A model generated the notes under the pieces. That model ran no database searches. It saw only the letters and a list, made by a program, of their open reading frames with translations, and was not told the origin of the DNA. From an uncultured Thermosynechococcus sp. (GTDB lineage: Bacteria; Cyanobacteriota; Cyanobacteriia; Thermosynechococcales; Thermosynechococcaceae), in the NCBI RefSeq assembly GCF_938074695.1, contig NZ_CALJEM010000067.1, forward strand, positions 1-35,780: a stretch of 35,780 bases of DNA. The letters run 5' to 3'. Shown piece by piece: positions 10,064-17,958 of this stretch. The position numbers and the translations under genes were made by a program. Each line of letters starts with the position of its first letter. The first letter of the stretch is position 1.

Positions 10064-11950
10064 ATGCTTCAGCCCTTGCTTCAGGATCGCGATCGCTTGG
10101 AACAGGTGCTGCGACAACTTCCCCTGTCTCCCGGCGTCTATTTCTTCAAGGACAAGACCGATCAGATTCTCTACATTGGCAAGTCCAAGCGCCTGCGATC
10201 GCGGGTGCGCTCCTATTTTCGTCAGCCGGCCCAACTGGGACCGCGCCTTGAGCTAATGGTCTATCAGGTGGCGGAAATTGAGTTTATTGTCACCGATACG
10301 GAAGCGGAGGCGCTCGCTCTGGAGGCTAACCTTATCAAGCAGCACCAGCCCCACTTTAACGTCCTCCTCAAAGATGACAAGAAATATCCCTATCTGTGCA
10401 TTACATGGTCAGAACCCTATCCCCGCATTTTCATTACCCGCAAGCGCCAGTTTGGCAGTGGGGGCAATACCCCCGCTGATTCCCCCAAGGATCGCTACTA
10501 TGGTCCCTATGTGGATAGCTTTCGGCTGCGCCAAACCCTTGCTCTAGTCAAGCGTCTTTTTCCCCTGCGGCAACGTCCCCGGCCGCTCTTTAAGGATCGG
10601 CCTTGCCTCAACTACGACATTGGCCGCTGCCCAGGGGTCTGCCAAGGCCTCATTTCCCCGCAGGAGTATCGGCAAACCCTGCAGAAGGTGGCCATGATTT
10701 TTCAGGGACGCACAGGGGAACTGGTGGCGCAGTTGCGGGAACAAATGGTACAAGCGGCAGCGAACCTCAATTTTGAACTGGCGGCACGGTTGCGGGATCA
10801 AATTCGCGGTCTAGAACATCTAGGGGTGGATCAAAAGGTCTCGTTGCCGGATGATACGGTGTCACGGGATGCCATTGCCCTTGCCCTTGGCGATCGCCAT
10901 GCGGCCGTTCAACTCTTTCAAATTCGCGCCGGTCGCTTGGTGGGACGCTTGGCTTTTGTGGCCGATGCCCAAAGTGGCAGTCCCGGCAGCATTTTGCAGC
11001 GGGTGCTCGAAGAACACTATGCCCAAGTGGACGATGTAGAAATTCCCAGTGAAATTTTGCTGCAACATCCCCTTCCCGAGGCGGATCTGCTGCGCACCTA
11101 CTTGAGCGAAAAGAAAGGCCGCGCCGTTACCCTCACCGTACCCCAGCGCCAAGCCAAAGCAGAACTAATTACTATGGTGCAGCGCAATGCGGAATTGGAA
11201 TTGGCGCGCATTCAACAGGCCAGCGATCGCACCCAAACCGCCCTTGAAGATTTAGCCCAACTCCTTGGCTTGGATACCCTCCCCCACCGCATTGAAGGTT
11301 ACGACGTTTCCCACATTCAGGGGGCGGACGCTGTGGCCTCGCGGGTTGTCTTTATTGAGGGGTTACCCGCCAAGCAGCACTATCGCCACTACAACATCCG
11401 CAATCCTGAAGTCAAACCTGGCCACGCCGATGACTTTGCCAGCCTAGCGGAGATTCTCCGCCGTCGCTTTGCTCCCTACCTTGAGGGGAAAAGGAACCCT
11501 CTGGAGACTGATGACTGGCCCGATGTCATCCTCATTGATGGCGGCAAGGGGCAACTCTCGGCTGTGGTTCAGGTCTTGGCGCCCCTCTTGGGCGATCTCA
11601 CCCTTCTTAGCTTGGCCAAGCAGCGGGAAGAGATTTTTGTTCCCCATCAACCCCAGCCCCTTTCCGCTGACCCAGAGCAACCGGGAGTGCAATTGCTGCG
11701 CCGCGTCCGCGATGAAGCTCACCGCTTTGCCCTCAATTTCCATCGTCAAAAACGTTCCCAACGCCAGCGGCGATCGCACCTCGATCAAATTCCGGGCTTA
11801 GGCTATCAGCGCCAAAAGGAACTTCTGGCAACCTTTCGCTCCATAGATTACATCCGAATGGCTACGCCTGAGCAGCTGGCGCAGGTGCATGGGGTCGGCC
11901 CCCGCTTAGCGGAAAAAATTTACCGCTACTTTCATAGTGATACGCAGTAG
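10064..11950 (+). CDS. uvrC: UvrABC excinuclease subunit C
   Basis: Nuclease subunit that makes both incisions in nucleotide excision repair. The 628 residues contain the GIY-YIG domain ([20 protein letters not shown], residues 23-42). A UVR helix pair that contacts UvrB lies near 205-240. The RNase H-like C-terminal nuclease has [26 protein letters not shown] and HRFALNFHR. Terminal helix-hairpin-helix repeats include [15 protein letters not shown] and [13 protein letters not shown]. Cysteines at 181, 189 and 193 lie in [14 protein letters not shown], but the position after FPLR, often cysteine in other bacteria, is Gln170. The start is supported by AGGGGAGG just upstream. It follows the M61 gene by 13 bases. 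Confidence 0.96.
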   Translation: MLQPLLQDRDRLEQVLRQLPLSPGVYFFKDKTDQILYIGKSKRLRSRVRSYFRQPAQLGPRLELMVYQVAEIEFIVTDTEAEALALEANLIKQHQPHFNVLLKDDKKYPYLCITWSEPYPRIFITRKRQFGSGGNTPADSPKDRYYGPYVDSFRLRQTLALVKRLFPLRQRPRPLFKDRPCLNYDIGRCPGVCQGLISPQEYRQTLQKVAMIFQGRTGELVAQLREQMVQAAANLNFELAARLRDQIRGLEHLGVDQKVSLPDDTVSRDAIALALGDRHAAVQLFQIRAGRLVGRLAFVADAQSGSPGSILQRVLEEHYAQVDDVEIPSEILLQHPLPEADLLRTYLSEKKGRAVTLTVPQRQAKAELITMVQRNAELELARIQQASDRTQTALEDLAQLLGLDTLPHRIEGYDVSHIQGADAVASRVVFIEGLPAKQHYRHYNIRNPEVKPGHADDFASLAEILRRRFAPYLEGKRNPLETDDWPDVILIDGGKGQLSAVVQVLAPLLGDLTLLSLAKQREEIFVPHQPQPLSADPEQPGVQLLRRVRDEAHRFALNFHRQKRSQRQRRSHLDQIPGLGYQRQKELLATFRSIDYIRMATPEQLAQVHGVGPRLAEKIYRYFHSDTQ

Positions 11951-11965
11951 CCCAGAGCCACTTAC

Positions 11966-12000
11966 CTAAAAAAATAGAAGGCAACTTTTGGTCTCCTTCT
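11966..12000 (-). terminator. Terminator of the tRNA-Gly transcript
   Basis: Read on the minus strand, AGAAGG (12000-11995) pairs with CCTTCT (11981-11976). This is followed by A and a run of seven T residues corresponding to the plus-strand A-run near 11968-11974. It lies just downstream of the tRNA and tail-to-tail with uvrC. Confidence 0.6.
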
Positions 12001-12019
12001 TGGGGTTTATCATACCAAA

Positions 12020-12091
12020 AGCGGGTAACGCGATTCGAACGCGCGACATCAACCTTGGCAAGGTTGCGCTCTACCACTGAGCTATACCCGC
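12020..12091 (-). tRNA. trnG: tRNA-Gly (anticodon GCC)
   Basis: On the minus strand the acceptor stem GCGGGTA (12091-12085) pairs with TACCCGC (12027-12021). The D-arm holds AGCTCAGTGGTAGAGC. The anticodon arm is CAACC-TTGCCAA-GGTTG, giving GCC. The T-arm contains GTTCGAATC. The discriminator base is T, usual for bacterial tRNA-Gly. CCA is not encoded. The length is 72 bases including the discriminator. Confidence 0.95.
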
Positions 12092-12102
12092 AGTAGTACC
12101 TT

Positions 12103-12132
12103 AGTTTAGAAAATTAGCGGCGGCATTGTCAA
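12103..12132 (-). promoter_or_regulatory. Promoter of tRNA-Gly
   Basis: On the minus strand TTGACA (12132-12127) is followed after 18 bases by TAAACT (12108-12103), placing the start near 12097, a few bases before the mature tRNA 5' end. Consensus-based prediction. Confidence 0.6.
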
Positions 12133-12399
12133 GTCCCACCCGCGGTGTTTAATTCCCAGTGATCACAACGTGCTCAATGGTTTCCTAGGGGGTCTTGGCC
12201 CGTATGGACTAGCAACGGGGGCTAGAAGAGATTGCTATAAACCGGGAAGTATATTAGGCTGATGCTAAAATTCTGCGGGCCAAGCGCAAATTAAGGCGGT
12301 GATCACCGCCCTACAACAGAAACAGACCTCTTCTAAAATGTGAGTACAAAGGGAAGGTTCTGTGCCAAGCTAGAGAAGTTGTTTTGCATTCCTAACACT
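12133..12399. other. Intergenic region upstream of the Hlip gene, with a 16-bp palindrome
   Basis: No convincing gene is present. The stretch holds a perfect palindrome GGCGGTGATCACCGCC at 12295-12310. Its core octamer GTGATCAC recurs at 12159-12166. Candidate -10 boxes (TATAAA, TATATT) lie at 12235-12255 without a well-spaced -35. A short peptide-like stretch overlapping the palindrome could be a gene remnant but is too short to judge. Confidence 0.5.
12295..12310. promoter_or_regulatory. Perfect 16-bp palindrome, possible operator
   Basis: GGCGGTGATCACCGCC is fully self-complementary and lies 90 bases upstream of the Hlip start codon. It could be a dimeric regulator site or fold as a small hairpin in a leader RNA. 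No T-run follows, so it is not an intrinsic terminator. The regulator is unknown. Confidence 0.35.
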
Positions 12400-12558
12400 A
12401 TGAGTGAACCGACACCCGATGATTTGACTCCCCAATTCGGTTGGTCCCGCTATGCAGAGCTAGTCAATGGCCGCTTTGCCATGATCGGTTTTGTTGCCCT
12501 GCTGGTGCTGGAGTGGGTCACCGGCCAAGACTTCTTTACGTGGGTGGGCTGGCGATAG
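12400..12558 (+). CDS. High-light-inducible protein (Hlip/SCP, one-helix CAB-like)
   Basis: A 52-residue single-helix member of the light-harvesting-like family. Cyanobacterial Hlips bind chlorophyll and carotenoid as dimers in the thylakoid membrane, protect photosystem assembly intermediates and help chlorophyll recycling. The signature ELVNGRFAMIGF holds the Glu, Asn and Arg of the chlorophyll-binding motif, and the hydrophobic helix continues as VALLVLEWVTG. The ATG at 12400 gives the standard short acidic N-terminus (MSEPTPDDLTPQFGWSRYAE). In-frame codons extend upstream to a GTG at 12340, but that segment is not Hlip-like. The stop is followed after three bases by the start of an ABC transporter ATPase, so the two are probably translationally coupled. 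Hlip genes are usually strongly induced by light stress; no known light-response element was recognised here. Confidence 0.92.
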   Translation: MSEPTPDDLTPQFGWSRYAELVNGRFAMIGFVALLVLEWVTGQDFFTWVGWR

Positions 12559-12561
12559 GTT

Positions 12562-13635
12562 GTGGCGGCAACACTGCGTTTAGAGGGAGTCACGCGGCGA
12601 TTTGCGCCGGGCGTGGCAATTGGTCCACTATCCTTGACGGTACCCGCAGGGGAGCTTTGGGTCATTGTCGGGCCTTCCGGTTGTGGTAAATCTACCCTGT
12701 TGCGGCTCATTGCCGGTTTGGAGCAACCCACCAGCGGCAACATCTACATTGGGGAGACTTGTGTCAATGGCCTCAGTGGGCGCGATCGCGATGTGGCGAT
12801 GGTTTTTCAAAACTATGCCCTCTATCCCCACATGACCGTGGCCGAAAACCTTAGCTTTGGCCTGAAAATGCGCGGTGTTGATTCGGCAACACGGCAACAA
12901 CGGGTGCTCCAAGTGGCAAAGCTCCTGGGGATTGAGTCCCTGCTTCAGCGCAAGCCGTGGCAACTCTCCGGTGGTCAGCAGCAGCGGGTAGCCCTCGGAA
13001 GAGCTTTAGCGCGATCGCCCCAAGTGTTTTTGCTCGATGAACCTCTCTCCAACCTCGATGCCCAATTGCGGGAGCAAACTCGTGCTGAATTGAAACAATT
13101 ACATCAACAACTGGGGATTACTACCCTCTACGTCACCCACGATCAAGTGGAGGCCATGACCCTTGGCGATCGCATTGTGGTGCTCGATCGCGGTCAAATC
13201 CAGCAGATTGGCACCCCTGCCGACCTCTACGCAAGACCCGCAAATACCATGGTGGCGCGCTTTCTGGGCACCCCGCCAATGAACTTACTGGCTGCTCACT
13301 GGCATGGCAGCCGCCTTTGGATCGCGCAGCAGCCCCTGAGTTGCCCCGATAACCTACATTGGTCACTCAAAAACGAACAGTCGCTGCTGGTGGGAATTCG
13401 GCCAGAGCACTTGCAGATTGGCGAGACCGGTTTAAGAGCGATCGCCACCCTCGTTGAACCCCTTGGTCGCGAAGCCATTGTCCGCTGTCGCCTGATGAAT
13501 AGTTCCCAAGAACTCCTGTGGCTAGCTCCGAGTCAGCACCTCCCTCGCATCGGCGACTCCCTCCACCTGCAGGTCAGCCATCTCTATCTTTTTGATCCCA
13601 CAAGCGGGGCGGCTCTCAATTTTGAGCCTTGTTGA
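12562..13635 (+). CDS. ABC transporter ATP-binding protein, MalK/UgpC (sugar-type) family
   Basis: Cytoplasmic ATPase of an importer resembling carbohydrate (CUT1) or other MalK-type systems. The 357 residues contain Walker A GPSGCGKST, a Q-loop in MVFQNYALYPHMTVAENL, signature LSGGQQQRVALGRAL, Walker B VFLLDEPLSNLD and switch histidine VTHDQVEAMTLGDR. About 120 C-terminal residues form the TOBE-type regulatory domain, including LLVGIRPEHLQIG. The gene begins with GTG at 12562, only three bases after the Hlip stop. No permease or binding-protein gene is in the window, so this is an orphan ATPase that must pair with subunits encoded elsewhere. Substrate is unknown; in several bacteria one such ATPase serves several sugar importers. 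Confidence 0.9.
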   Translation: MAATLRLEGVTRRFAPGVAIGPLSLTVPAGELWVIVGPSGCGKSTLLRLIAGLEQPTSGNIYIGETCVNGLSGRDRDVAMVFQNYALYPHMTVAENLSFGLKMRGVDSATRQQRVLQVAKLLGIESLLQRKPWQLSGGQQQRVALGRALARSPQVFLLDEPLSNLDAQLREQTRAELKQLHQQLGITTLYVTHDQVEAMTLGDRIVVLDRGQIQQIGTPADLYARPANTMVARFLGTPPMNLLAAHWHGSRLWIAQQPLSCPDNLHWSLKNEQSLLVGIRPEHLQIGETGLRAIATLVEPLGREAIVRCRLMNSSQELLWLAPSQHLPRIGDSLHLQVSHLYLFDPTSGAALNFEPC

Positions 13636-13651
13636 AAATTCAGCGGAACCC

Positions 13652-13681
13652 TTACCCAAGACTGGTGGGTTCGCTTAGAAT
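13652..13681 (+). promoter_or_regulatory. Possible promoter of the prenyl diphosphate synthase gene
   Basis: TTACCC at 13652-13657 and TAGAAT at 13676-13681 are 18 bases apart. They overlap an imperfect inverted repeat (AGCGGAACCC at 13642-13651 with GGGTTCGCT at 13667-13675) that lacks a T-run. It may be an operator or a weak terminator for the ABC ATPase gene. Confidence 0.4.
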
Positions 13682-13729
13682 ACAACTAGGATTCTGTAAA
13701 ATTTCGTAACTTCTGCGGCCAGCCCGTCC

Positions 13730-14701
13730 ATGACTTCGGTAACTTCTCTTTTCTCACCTGTCGAAGCCGATCTCTGTGTCCTGACGGAGAACCTGAAGGC
13801 ACTGATTGGAGCACAACACGCCGTACTCTCTGCTGCCGCCGAACATCTCTTGACCGCCAGTGGCAAGCGTATTCGACCCGCCATTGTTCTACTGGTCTCA
13901 CGCGCCACCCTGCCGGATCAGGGTCTCACTCCTCGGCACTGCCGCTTGGCAGAAATTACGGAAATGATTCATACTGCTAGTCTCTTTCATGATGATGTCG
14001 TTGACCAGGCTCAACTGCGGCGGGGTGTTCCTACCGTCAACAGTGTCTTTGGCAATCGGGTGGCCATTCAAGCCGGTGACTTTCTCTTTGCCCAAGCCTC
14101 TTGGTACTTAGCGGATCTAGATAATCTCCAAGTGGTGAAGCTGCTCTCTCAAGTGATCAAAGACTTTGCTGAAGGGGAAATTCGCCAAGGTTTTAACCGC
14201 TTTGACACCAGCATTACCCTAGAGGACTATCTGTTAAAAACCTACTACAAGACGGCCTCCCTCATTGCCAATAGCGCCAAAGCCGCAGCGGTTCTCAGTG
14301 AAGCCCCCCCAGAGACCATTGAGGCCATGTACACCTACGGCAAAAATCTCGGCTTGGCTTTTCAAATCGTAGATGACATTCTCGACTTTACCCGTTCAAC
14401 CGCAGAATTAGGCAAGCCCGCCGGTTCAGATCTGCGGGATGGCAATTTAACAGCGCCTGTTCTCTTTGCCCTACCTAAAGCTCCCTACCTGCACACCCTT
14501 ATCGAGCGCGAGTTTAGCGAAGAAGGAGATCTAGAAACCGCCCTCAACCTCGTGCGCCAAAGCGGGGCAATTGAAGAGGCGCGTAACTTAGCCAAGGAAT
14601 ATGCCCAGGCGGCTCTACCTGCCCTTGAGGTGCTCCCCCCTTCAGAACCGCGTCAAGCCCTCAGCCAGTTGACGGATTATGTCCTTGAGCGCCTGTATTG
14701 A
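13730..14701 (+). CDS. sds: Long-chain all-trans polyprenyl diphosphate synthase (solanesyl diphosphate synthase-like)
   Basis: Condenses isopentenyl diphosphate units onto an allylic primer. The cyanobacterial orthologues make the C45 solanesyl chain of plastoquinone. The 323 residues show the first aspartate-rich motif DDVVD (88-92) after SLFH, and the second, DDILD (215-219), in FQIVDDILDFT. GKRIRPAIVLLVSRA near 45-59 and the RRGVPTVNSVFGN segment are also typical of trans-prenyltransferases. Small residues before the first aspartate-rich motif fit a long product, but chain length is inference. The opening MTSVTSLFSPVEADL agrees with my recollection of cyanobacterial Sds proteins. It stands alone between the ABC ATPase and the LCP gene. 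Confidence 0.88.
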   Translation: MTSVTSLFSPVEADLCVLTENLKALIGAQHAVLSAAAEHLLTASGKRIRPAIVLLVSRATLPDQGLTPRHCRLAEITEMIHTASLFHDDVVDQAQLRRGVPTVNSVFGNRVAIQAGDFLFAQASWYLADLDNLQVVKLLSQVIKDFAEGEIRQGFNRFDTSITLEDYLLKTYYKTASLIANSAKAAAVLSEAPPETIEAMYTYGKNLGLAFQIVDDILDFTRSTAELGKPAGSDLRDGNLTAPVLFALPKAPYLHTLIEREFSEEGDLETALNLVRQSGAIEEARNLAKEYAQAALPALEVLPPSEPRQALSQLTDYVLERLY

Positions 14702-14882
14702 GCTGCGAGGCAAACGAATTCCGACACACAGCGCATAAAGCTGCGGCGGTAAACGAAAACCCAAAAAACAGAAATAGTCCTGCTGAGTACAGGTGCGGGA
14801 GGAGGAGAGAATCCCCTACACTAAACACAGGGGGACATCCACCCGGCGAACCCATGACTTGTTCTTGGTGGGGGAGTGAATT

Positions 14883-16244
14883 GTGGCACGAAGTGTTAAC
14901 CAGCGTAAACCAGTGAGTTCTCCTGTGGCTCGTCGGGGCAATCCAAAACCACCTTCCAAAACGGTTATCCAGCGATCGCACCCTTCCCCTTGGCGCACCC
15001 TGCGTTGGATTGCTGCCTTTGGCACTGTGTCCTTGGTCTCGGCCTTTGCGGGCATGACCTTTGTTTTGATAGCGCCATTTCAGGGGACAGGTCATCGGGG
15101 ACAAGGCGATCCCTCTTGGCTGGAAATGATAACGCGGGGGTTGCAGTATGGCATGGGGCGGCCAGTGAACCTCCTAGTGTTGGGGGTAGATAAGGTCTTG
15201 GATGCGCCCGAAGGATCTCCTGAACGCTTTCGTGGTCGCACCGACACCCTCCTACTGGCGCGGTTTAACCCTGAAAATGGCACGATAACCGTTCTGAGTA
15301 TTCCCCGTGACACCCGTGTTGAGATTCCCGGCTATGGCATTAACAAAATTAATGCAGCCAACGTTTATGGGGATGTGGATTTAACGGTGCGGGTAGTTAG
15401 CAAAACTTTGAATTACACCCCGGTGGATCGCTACATTCGCATTGATACGGCAGCCTTTCGGGAATTAGTAGATCTCGTCGGGGGGGTCGAAGTCAATGTT
15501 CCCAAGCGCATGGTTTACACCGATCACACTCAAAAACTCTACATTGATCTTCAACCGGGGCTGCAAACTCTGAATGGAGAGCAAGCGGAGGGGTTTGTTC
15601 GCTTTCGTTACGATGAATTGGGGGATATTGGGCGTGCCCAACGGCAGCAGATGTTGATTAAGGCTTTGCAAAAGAAACTGGCCAACCCCGTCATGCTGAC
15701 CCAGTTGCCGAAAATCTACAGCGTCCTACAAAAATATGTGGATACAGATTTAACTTTTGCCGAATTAATGGCGATCGCTCAATTTAGTCTGCGCATTGAA
15801 CCAGACAACCTACGTTTGATCTTGCTCCCTGGCCGTTTTGGTGGCGATGGCTATGAAGTGAGCTACTGGCTGCCTGACTATGAACGGATTGGTCGGGTGG
15901 TGGCAGAACATTTTAGGGATCGCCCCGCAAAACTCGTCAACTCTAATTGGAGCGAAAGCGGCACGTTACGCATTGCCCTGCAAAATGCCTCCGGCAGGAG
16001 CGACGCCGCCCAAGATATGGCTGACTTTCTCGCCCACCACGGCTACACAAACGTAATGATCAGTAACGAGTGGTATCAGCAAACCCCTGAAACAGAAATC
16101 ATTGCCCAGCAAGGGGATGTGGGAGCTGCCCAAATGATCCGCTCTGTTCTTGGCATGGGACGAGTGTCAGCCAATTCGACGGGTGTGCTATCTTCAGATA
16201 TTACGATTCGGATTGGTCGCGACTGGGCAGCCGTCCTGCATTAG
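14883..16244 (+). CDS. LytR-CpsA-Psr (LCP) family cell-wall glycopolymer ligase
   Basis: LCP enzymes transfer glycopolymers from polyprenyl-phosphate carriers to peptidoglycan or related acceptors on the outer face of the plasma membrane. A basic cytoplasmic tail is followed by one membrane helix at about residues 38-60 (LRWIAAFGTVSLVSAFAGM). The LCP domain starts at VNLLVLGVD and continues through RGRTDTLLLARFNPENG, VLSIPRDTRVEIPGYG, VDLVGGVEVNVP and GFVRFRYDELGDIGRAQRQQ; conserved Asp and Arg residues are present. A C-terminal LytR_C domain (LRIALQNASGRSDAAQDMAD) completes 453 residues. The GTG start has GGGGAG seven bases upstream. The stop overlaps the convergent clpR stop by four bases. 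Its likely lipid carrier is the undecaprenyl product made by uppS farther along the window. Confidence 0.88.
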   Translation: MARSVNQRKPVSSPVARRGNPKPPSKTVIQRSHPSPWRTLRWIAAFGTVSLVSAFAGMTFVLIAPFQGTGHRGQGDPSWLEMITRGLQYGMGRPVNLLVLGVDKVLDAPEGSPERFRGRTDTLLLARFNPENGTITVLSIPRDTRVEIPGYGINKINAANVYGDVDLTVRVVSKTLNYTPVDRYIRIDTAAFRELVDLVGGVEVNVPKRMVYTDHTQKLYIDLQPGLQTLNGEQAEGFVRFRYDELGDIGRAQRQQMLIKALQKKLANPVMLTQLPKIYSVLQKYVDTDLTFAELMAIAQFSLRIEPDNLRLILLPGRFGGDGYEVSYWLPDYERIGRVVAEHFRDRPAKLVNSNWSESGTLRIALQNASGRSDAAQDMADFLAHHGYTNVMISNEWYQQTPETEIIAQQGDVGAAQMIRSVLGMGRVSANSTGVLSSDITIRIGRDWAAVLH

Positions 16245-16897
16245 GTTAGGGTTGCGGGCAGTTTCTTCTTTACGGCCTCGGGTTCAAGAATGCGGTCAAT
16301 AATGCCGTATTCCTTGGCCATTTGTGGCGTCATGTAGAGCAATCGATCCATATCACGGGTGATACGCTCAGGGGGTTGACCCGTGTTTTGCGCCAAAATC
16401 TCCACCATCATGGCTTTATTCGCCAAAACTTCGCGGGCACGAATTTGAATATCGGTGGCCTGCCCTTGGGCATAGCTTTTGGTTTGGTGCAGAACAATCG
16501 TGGCGTGGGGTAAACTGGCGCGGCACCCTTTAGTACCAGCGGAGAGCAACATAGCTGCCATGCCCATGGCTTGACCAATGCAGATTGTGTGCACAGGGGG
16601 CTTAATGTAGCGCATGGTGTCGCAGATAGCAAAGGCTTCGGTTTCAAAACCAATGGGTTCGCCATCGTAGCGGGAAGTCCCCGTTGAGTTGATGTAAATG
16701 CGGATGGGTTTTTCGGGGTCCTCGTATTGCAGATAGAGCAGTTCGGCAATAATCAGCTCGGTAACTGCTGGCACCAAAGGCATACCTAGATAGACAATCC
16801 GCTCCTTCAATAGCAGTGAAGGGAGGTCTGGAGGTGGGGTGCGATAGTAGGCATCACCATAGTAGGCGGCTTGGGCAGCAGTAATGGGCAACCGCAT
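16241..16897 (-). CDS. clpR: ClpR, catalytically inactive ClpP-like subunit
   Basis: Subunit of the cyanobacterial/plastid-type Clp core protease, where ClpR assembles with a catalytic ClpP paralogue. The 218 residues follow the ClpR pattern from the start: AYYGDAYYRTPPPDLPSLLL, then KERIVYLGMPLVPAVTEL. The nucleophile region reads IGQAMGMAAMLL, where active ClpP has GQAASMGAFLL, so the catalytic serine is replaced by Gly112. The histidine region retains His137 in VLHQTKSY. The missing serine is visible directly; the partnership is family knowledge. In Synechocystis and Synechococcus a clpP gene is next door, but here the neighbours are the LCP gene, overlapping tail-to-tail by four bases, and a divergent prohibitin gene. 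Confidence 0.92.
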   Translation of the reverse strand: MRLPITAAQAAYYGDAYYRTPPPDLPSLLLKERIVYLGMPLVPAVTELIIAELLYLQYEDPEKPIRIYINSTGTSRYDGEPIGFETEAFAICDTMRYIKPPVHTICIGQAMGMAAMLLSAGTKGCRASLPHATIVLHQTKSYAQGQATDIQIRAREVLANKAMMVEILAQNTGQPPERITRDMDRLLYMTPQMAKEYGIIDRILEPEAVKKKLPATLT

Positions 16898-16971
16898 AGA
16901 ACGCTCAGCAAATGACAGTCTATCTGTACTTTAGCAAGGAATTGCCTTCAGGATCGGTGGGAGGCACCCCC

Positions 16972-16977
16972 TATAAT
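16972..16977 (+). promoter_or_regulatory. -10 element for the prohibitin gene
   Basis: A perfect TATAAT lies 27 bases before the ATG at 17004, in the 106-base divergent gap shared with clpR. The -35 region is weak, which may mean activator or alternative sigma-factor use. Confidence 0.45.
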
Positions 16978-17003
16978 CAAAGCAGTAATCAAATTCTCTG
17001 CGC

Positions 17004-17837
17004 ATGAATTACCTTCTCAGTTCGCGGCTGACCTCCTCAATAGTGGCAGTTGCCATCCTCTTACTGATACTTTTTTTGAATGCGGTGGTGATTATTAATC
17101 CCGGCCAAGCAGGGGTGTTGAGTATTTTGGGCAAGGCTCAGGATACCCCCCTCCTCGAAGGTATTCACTGGAAACCCCCGTTTATTGCCAGTGTGGATGT
17201 CTATGACGTAACCGTGCAGAAGTTTGAAGTGCCAGTGGAAAGTGCCACCAAAGATCTGCAGAATATCAAAGCAAGTTTTGCCATTAACTTTCGCCTCGAC
17301 CCCTTAGCCATTGTGGATGTGCGCCGCACCCAAGGAACCCTGGAAAACATCGTGGCTAAAATTATTGCCCCCCAAACCCAAGAGGCCTTCAAAATTGCCG
17401 CTGCCCGTCGCACAGCAGAGGAGGCGATTACGAAGCGGGATGAACTGAAGGAGGATTTTGATCGTGCCCTTAGCGATCGCCTAGCCAAGTATCACATTCT
17501 CGTACTGGATACCAGTGTGGTCAACCTTGACTTTTCGGAGGAATTCTCCAAAGCGGTCGAGGATAAACAAATTGCTGAGCAGCGGGCACAGCGAGCTGTG
17601 TATATTGCCCAAGAAGCCGCTCAACAAGCCCAAGCAGAAATCAATCGTGCCCAAGGGAAAGCGGAAGCGCAGCGCCTGCTGGCTGAAACCCTCAAGGCAC
17701 CAGGGGGACAGTTAGTCCTACAAAAGGAAGCGATCGAAGCGTGGCGTGAAGGGGGTGCCCAAGTTCCGCAAGTGATTATACTCAACGGTAAAGAAGGACT
17801 CCCCCCCTTTTTGCTGAACTGGAGCCCTGAAAAATAG
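17004..17837 (+). CDS. Prohibitin-type SPFH/band-7 membrane protein
   Basis: Membrane scaffold protein of the SPFH superfamily; prohibitins form large ring assemblies that associate with membrane proteases such as FtsH. An N-terminal membrane helix occupies about residues 10-31 (SSIVAVAILLLILFLNAVVI). The band-7 domain follows, with INPGQAGVLSILGKAQDTPL, EGIHWKPPF and YDVTVQKFEVPVESATKDLQ. A long charged, Ala/Glu/Gln-rich coiled coil spans about 185-240. The 277 residues match prohibitin rather than flotillin length. It is divergent from clpR, which puts two quality-control genes back to back; a functional link is only suggestive. Confidence 0.9.
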   Translation: MNYLLSSRLTSSIVAVAILLLILFLNAVVIINPGQAGVLSILGKAQDTPLLEGIHWKPPFIASVDVYDVTVQKFEVPVESATKDLQNIKASFAINFRLDPLAIVDVRRTQGTLENIVAKIIAPQTQEAFKIAAARRTAEEAITKRDELKEDFDRALSDRLAKYHILVLDTSVVNLDFSEEFSKAVEDKQIAEQRAQRAVYIAQEAAQQAQAEINRAQGKAEAQRLLAETLKAPGGQLVLQKEAIEAWREGGAQVPQVIILNGKEGLPPFLLNWSPEK

Positions 17838-17958
17838 GCAAGGGTGTCTTCGATCCCCTGATCCACAGGAGCGATCGCCCAAATCCCCCCTAGAATTGAG
17901 AATAGTAATTTGTCCGTCATTTGCCCTTTGATTCTTTCGTTCCCCTCGAAATTGACCC

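Noticed and set aside
12240-12345. Peptide-like stretch (AVITALQQKQ) before the Hlip gene
   Set aside because: Too short and without start or homologue that I can name; may be a gene remnant but not supportable.
13642-13675. Hairpin after the ABC ATPase gene as an intrinsic terminator
   Set aside because: The stem has a bulge and no T-run follows; it more likely overlaps a promoter or operator.
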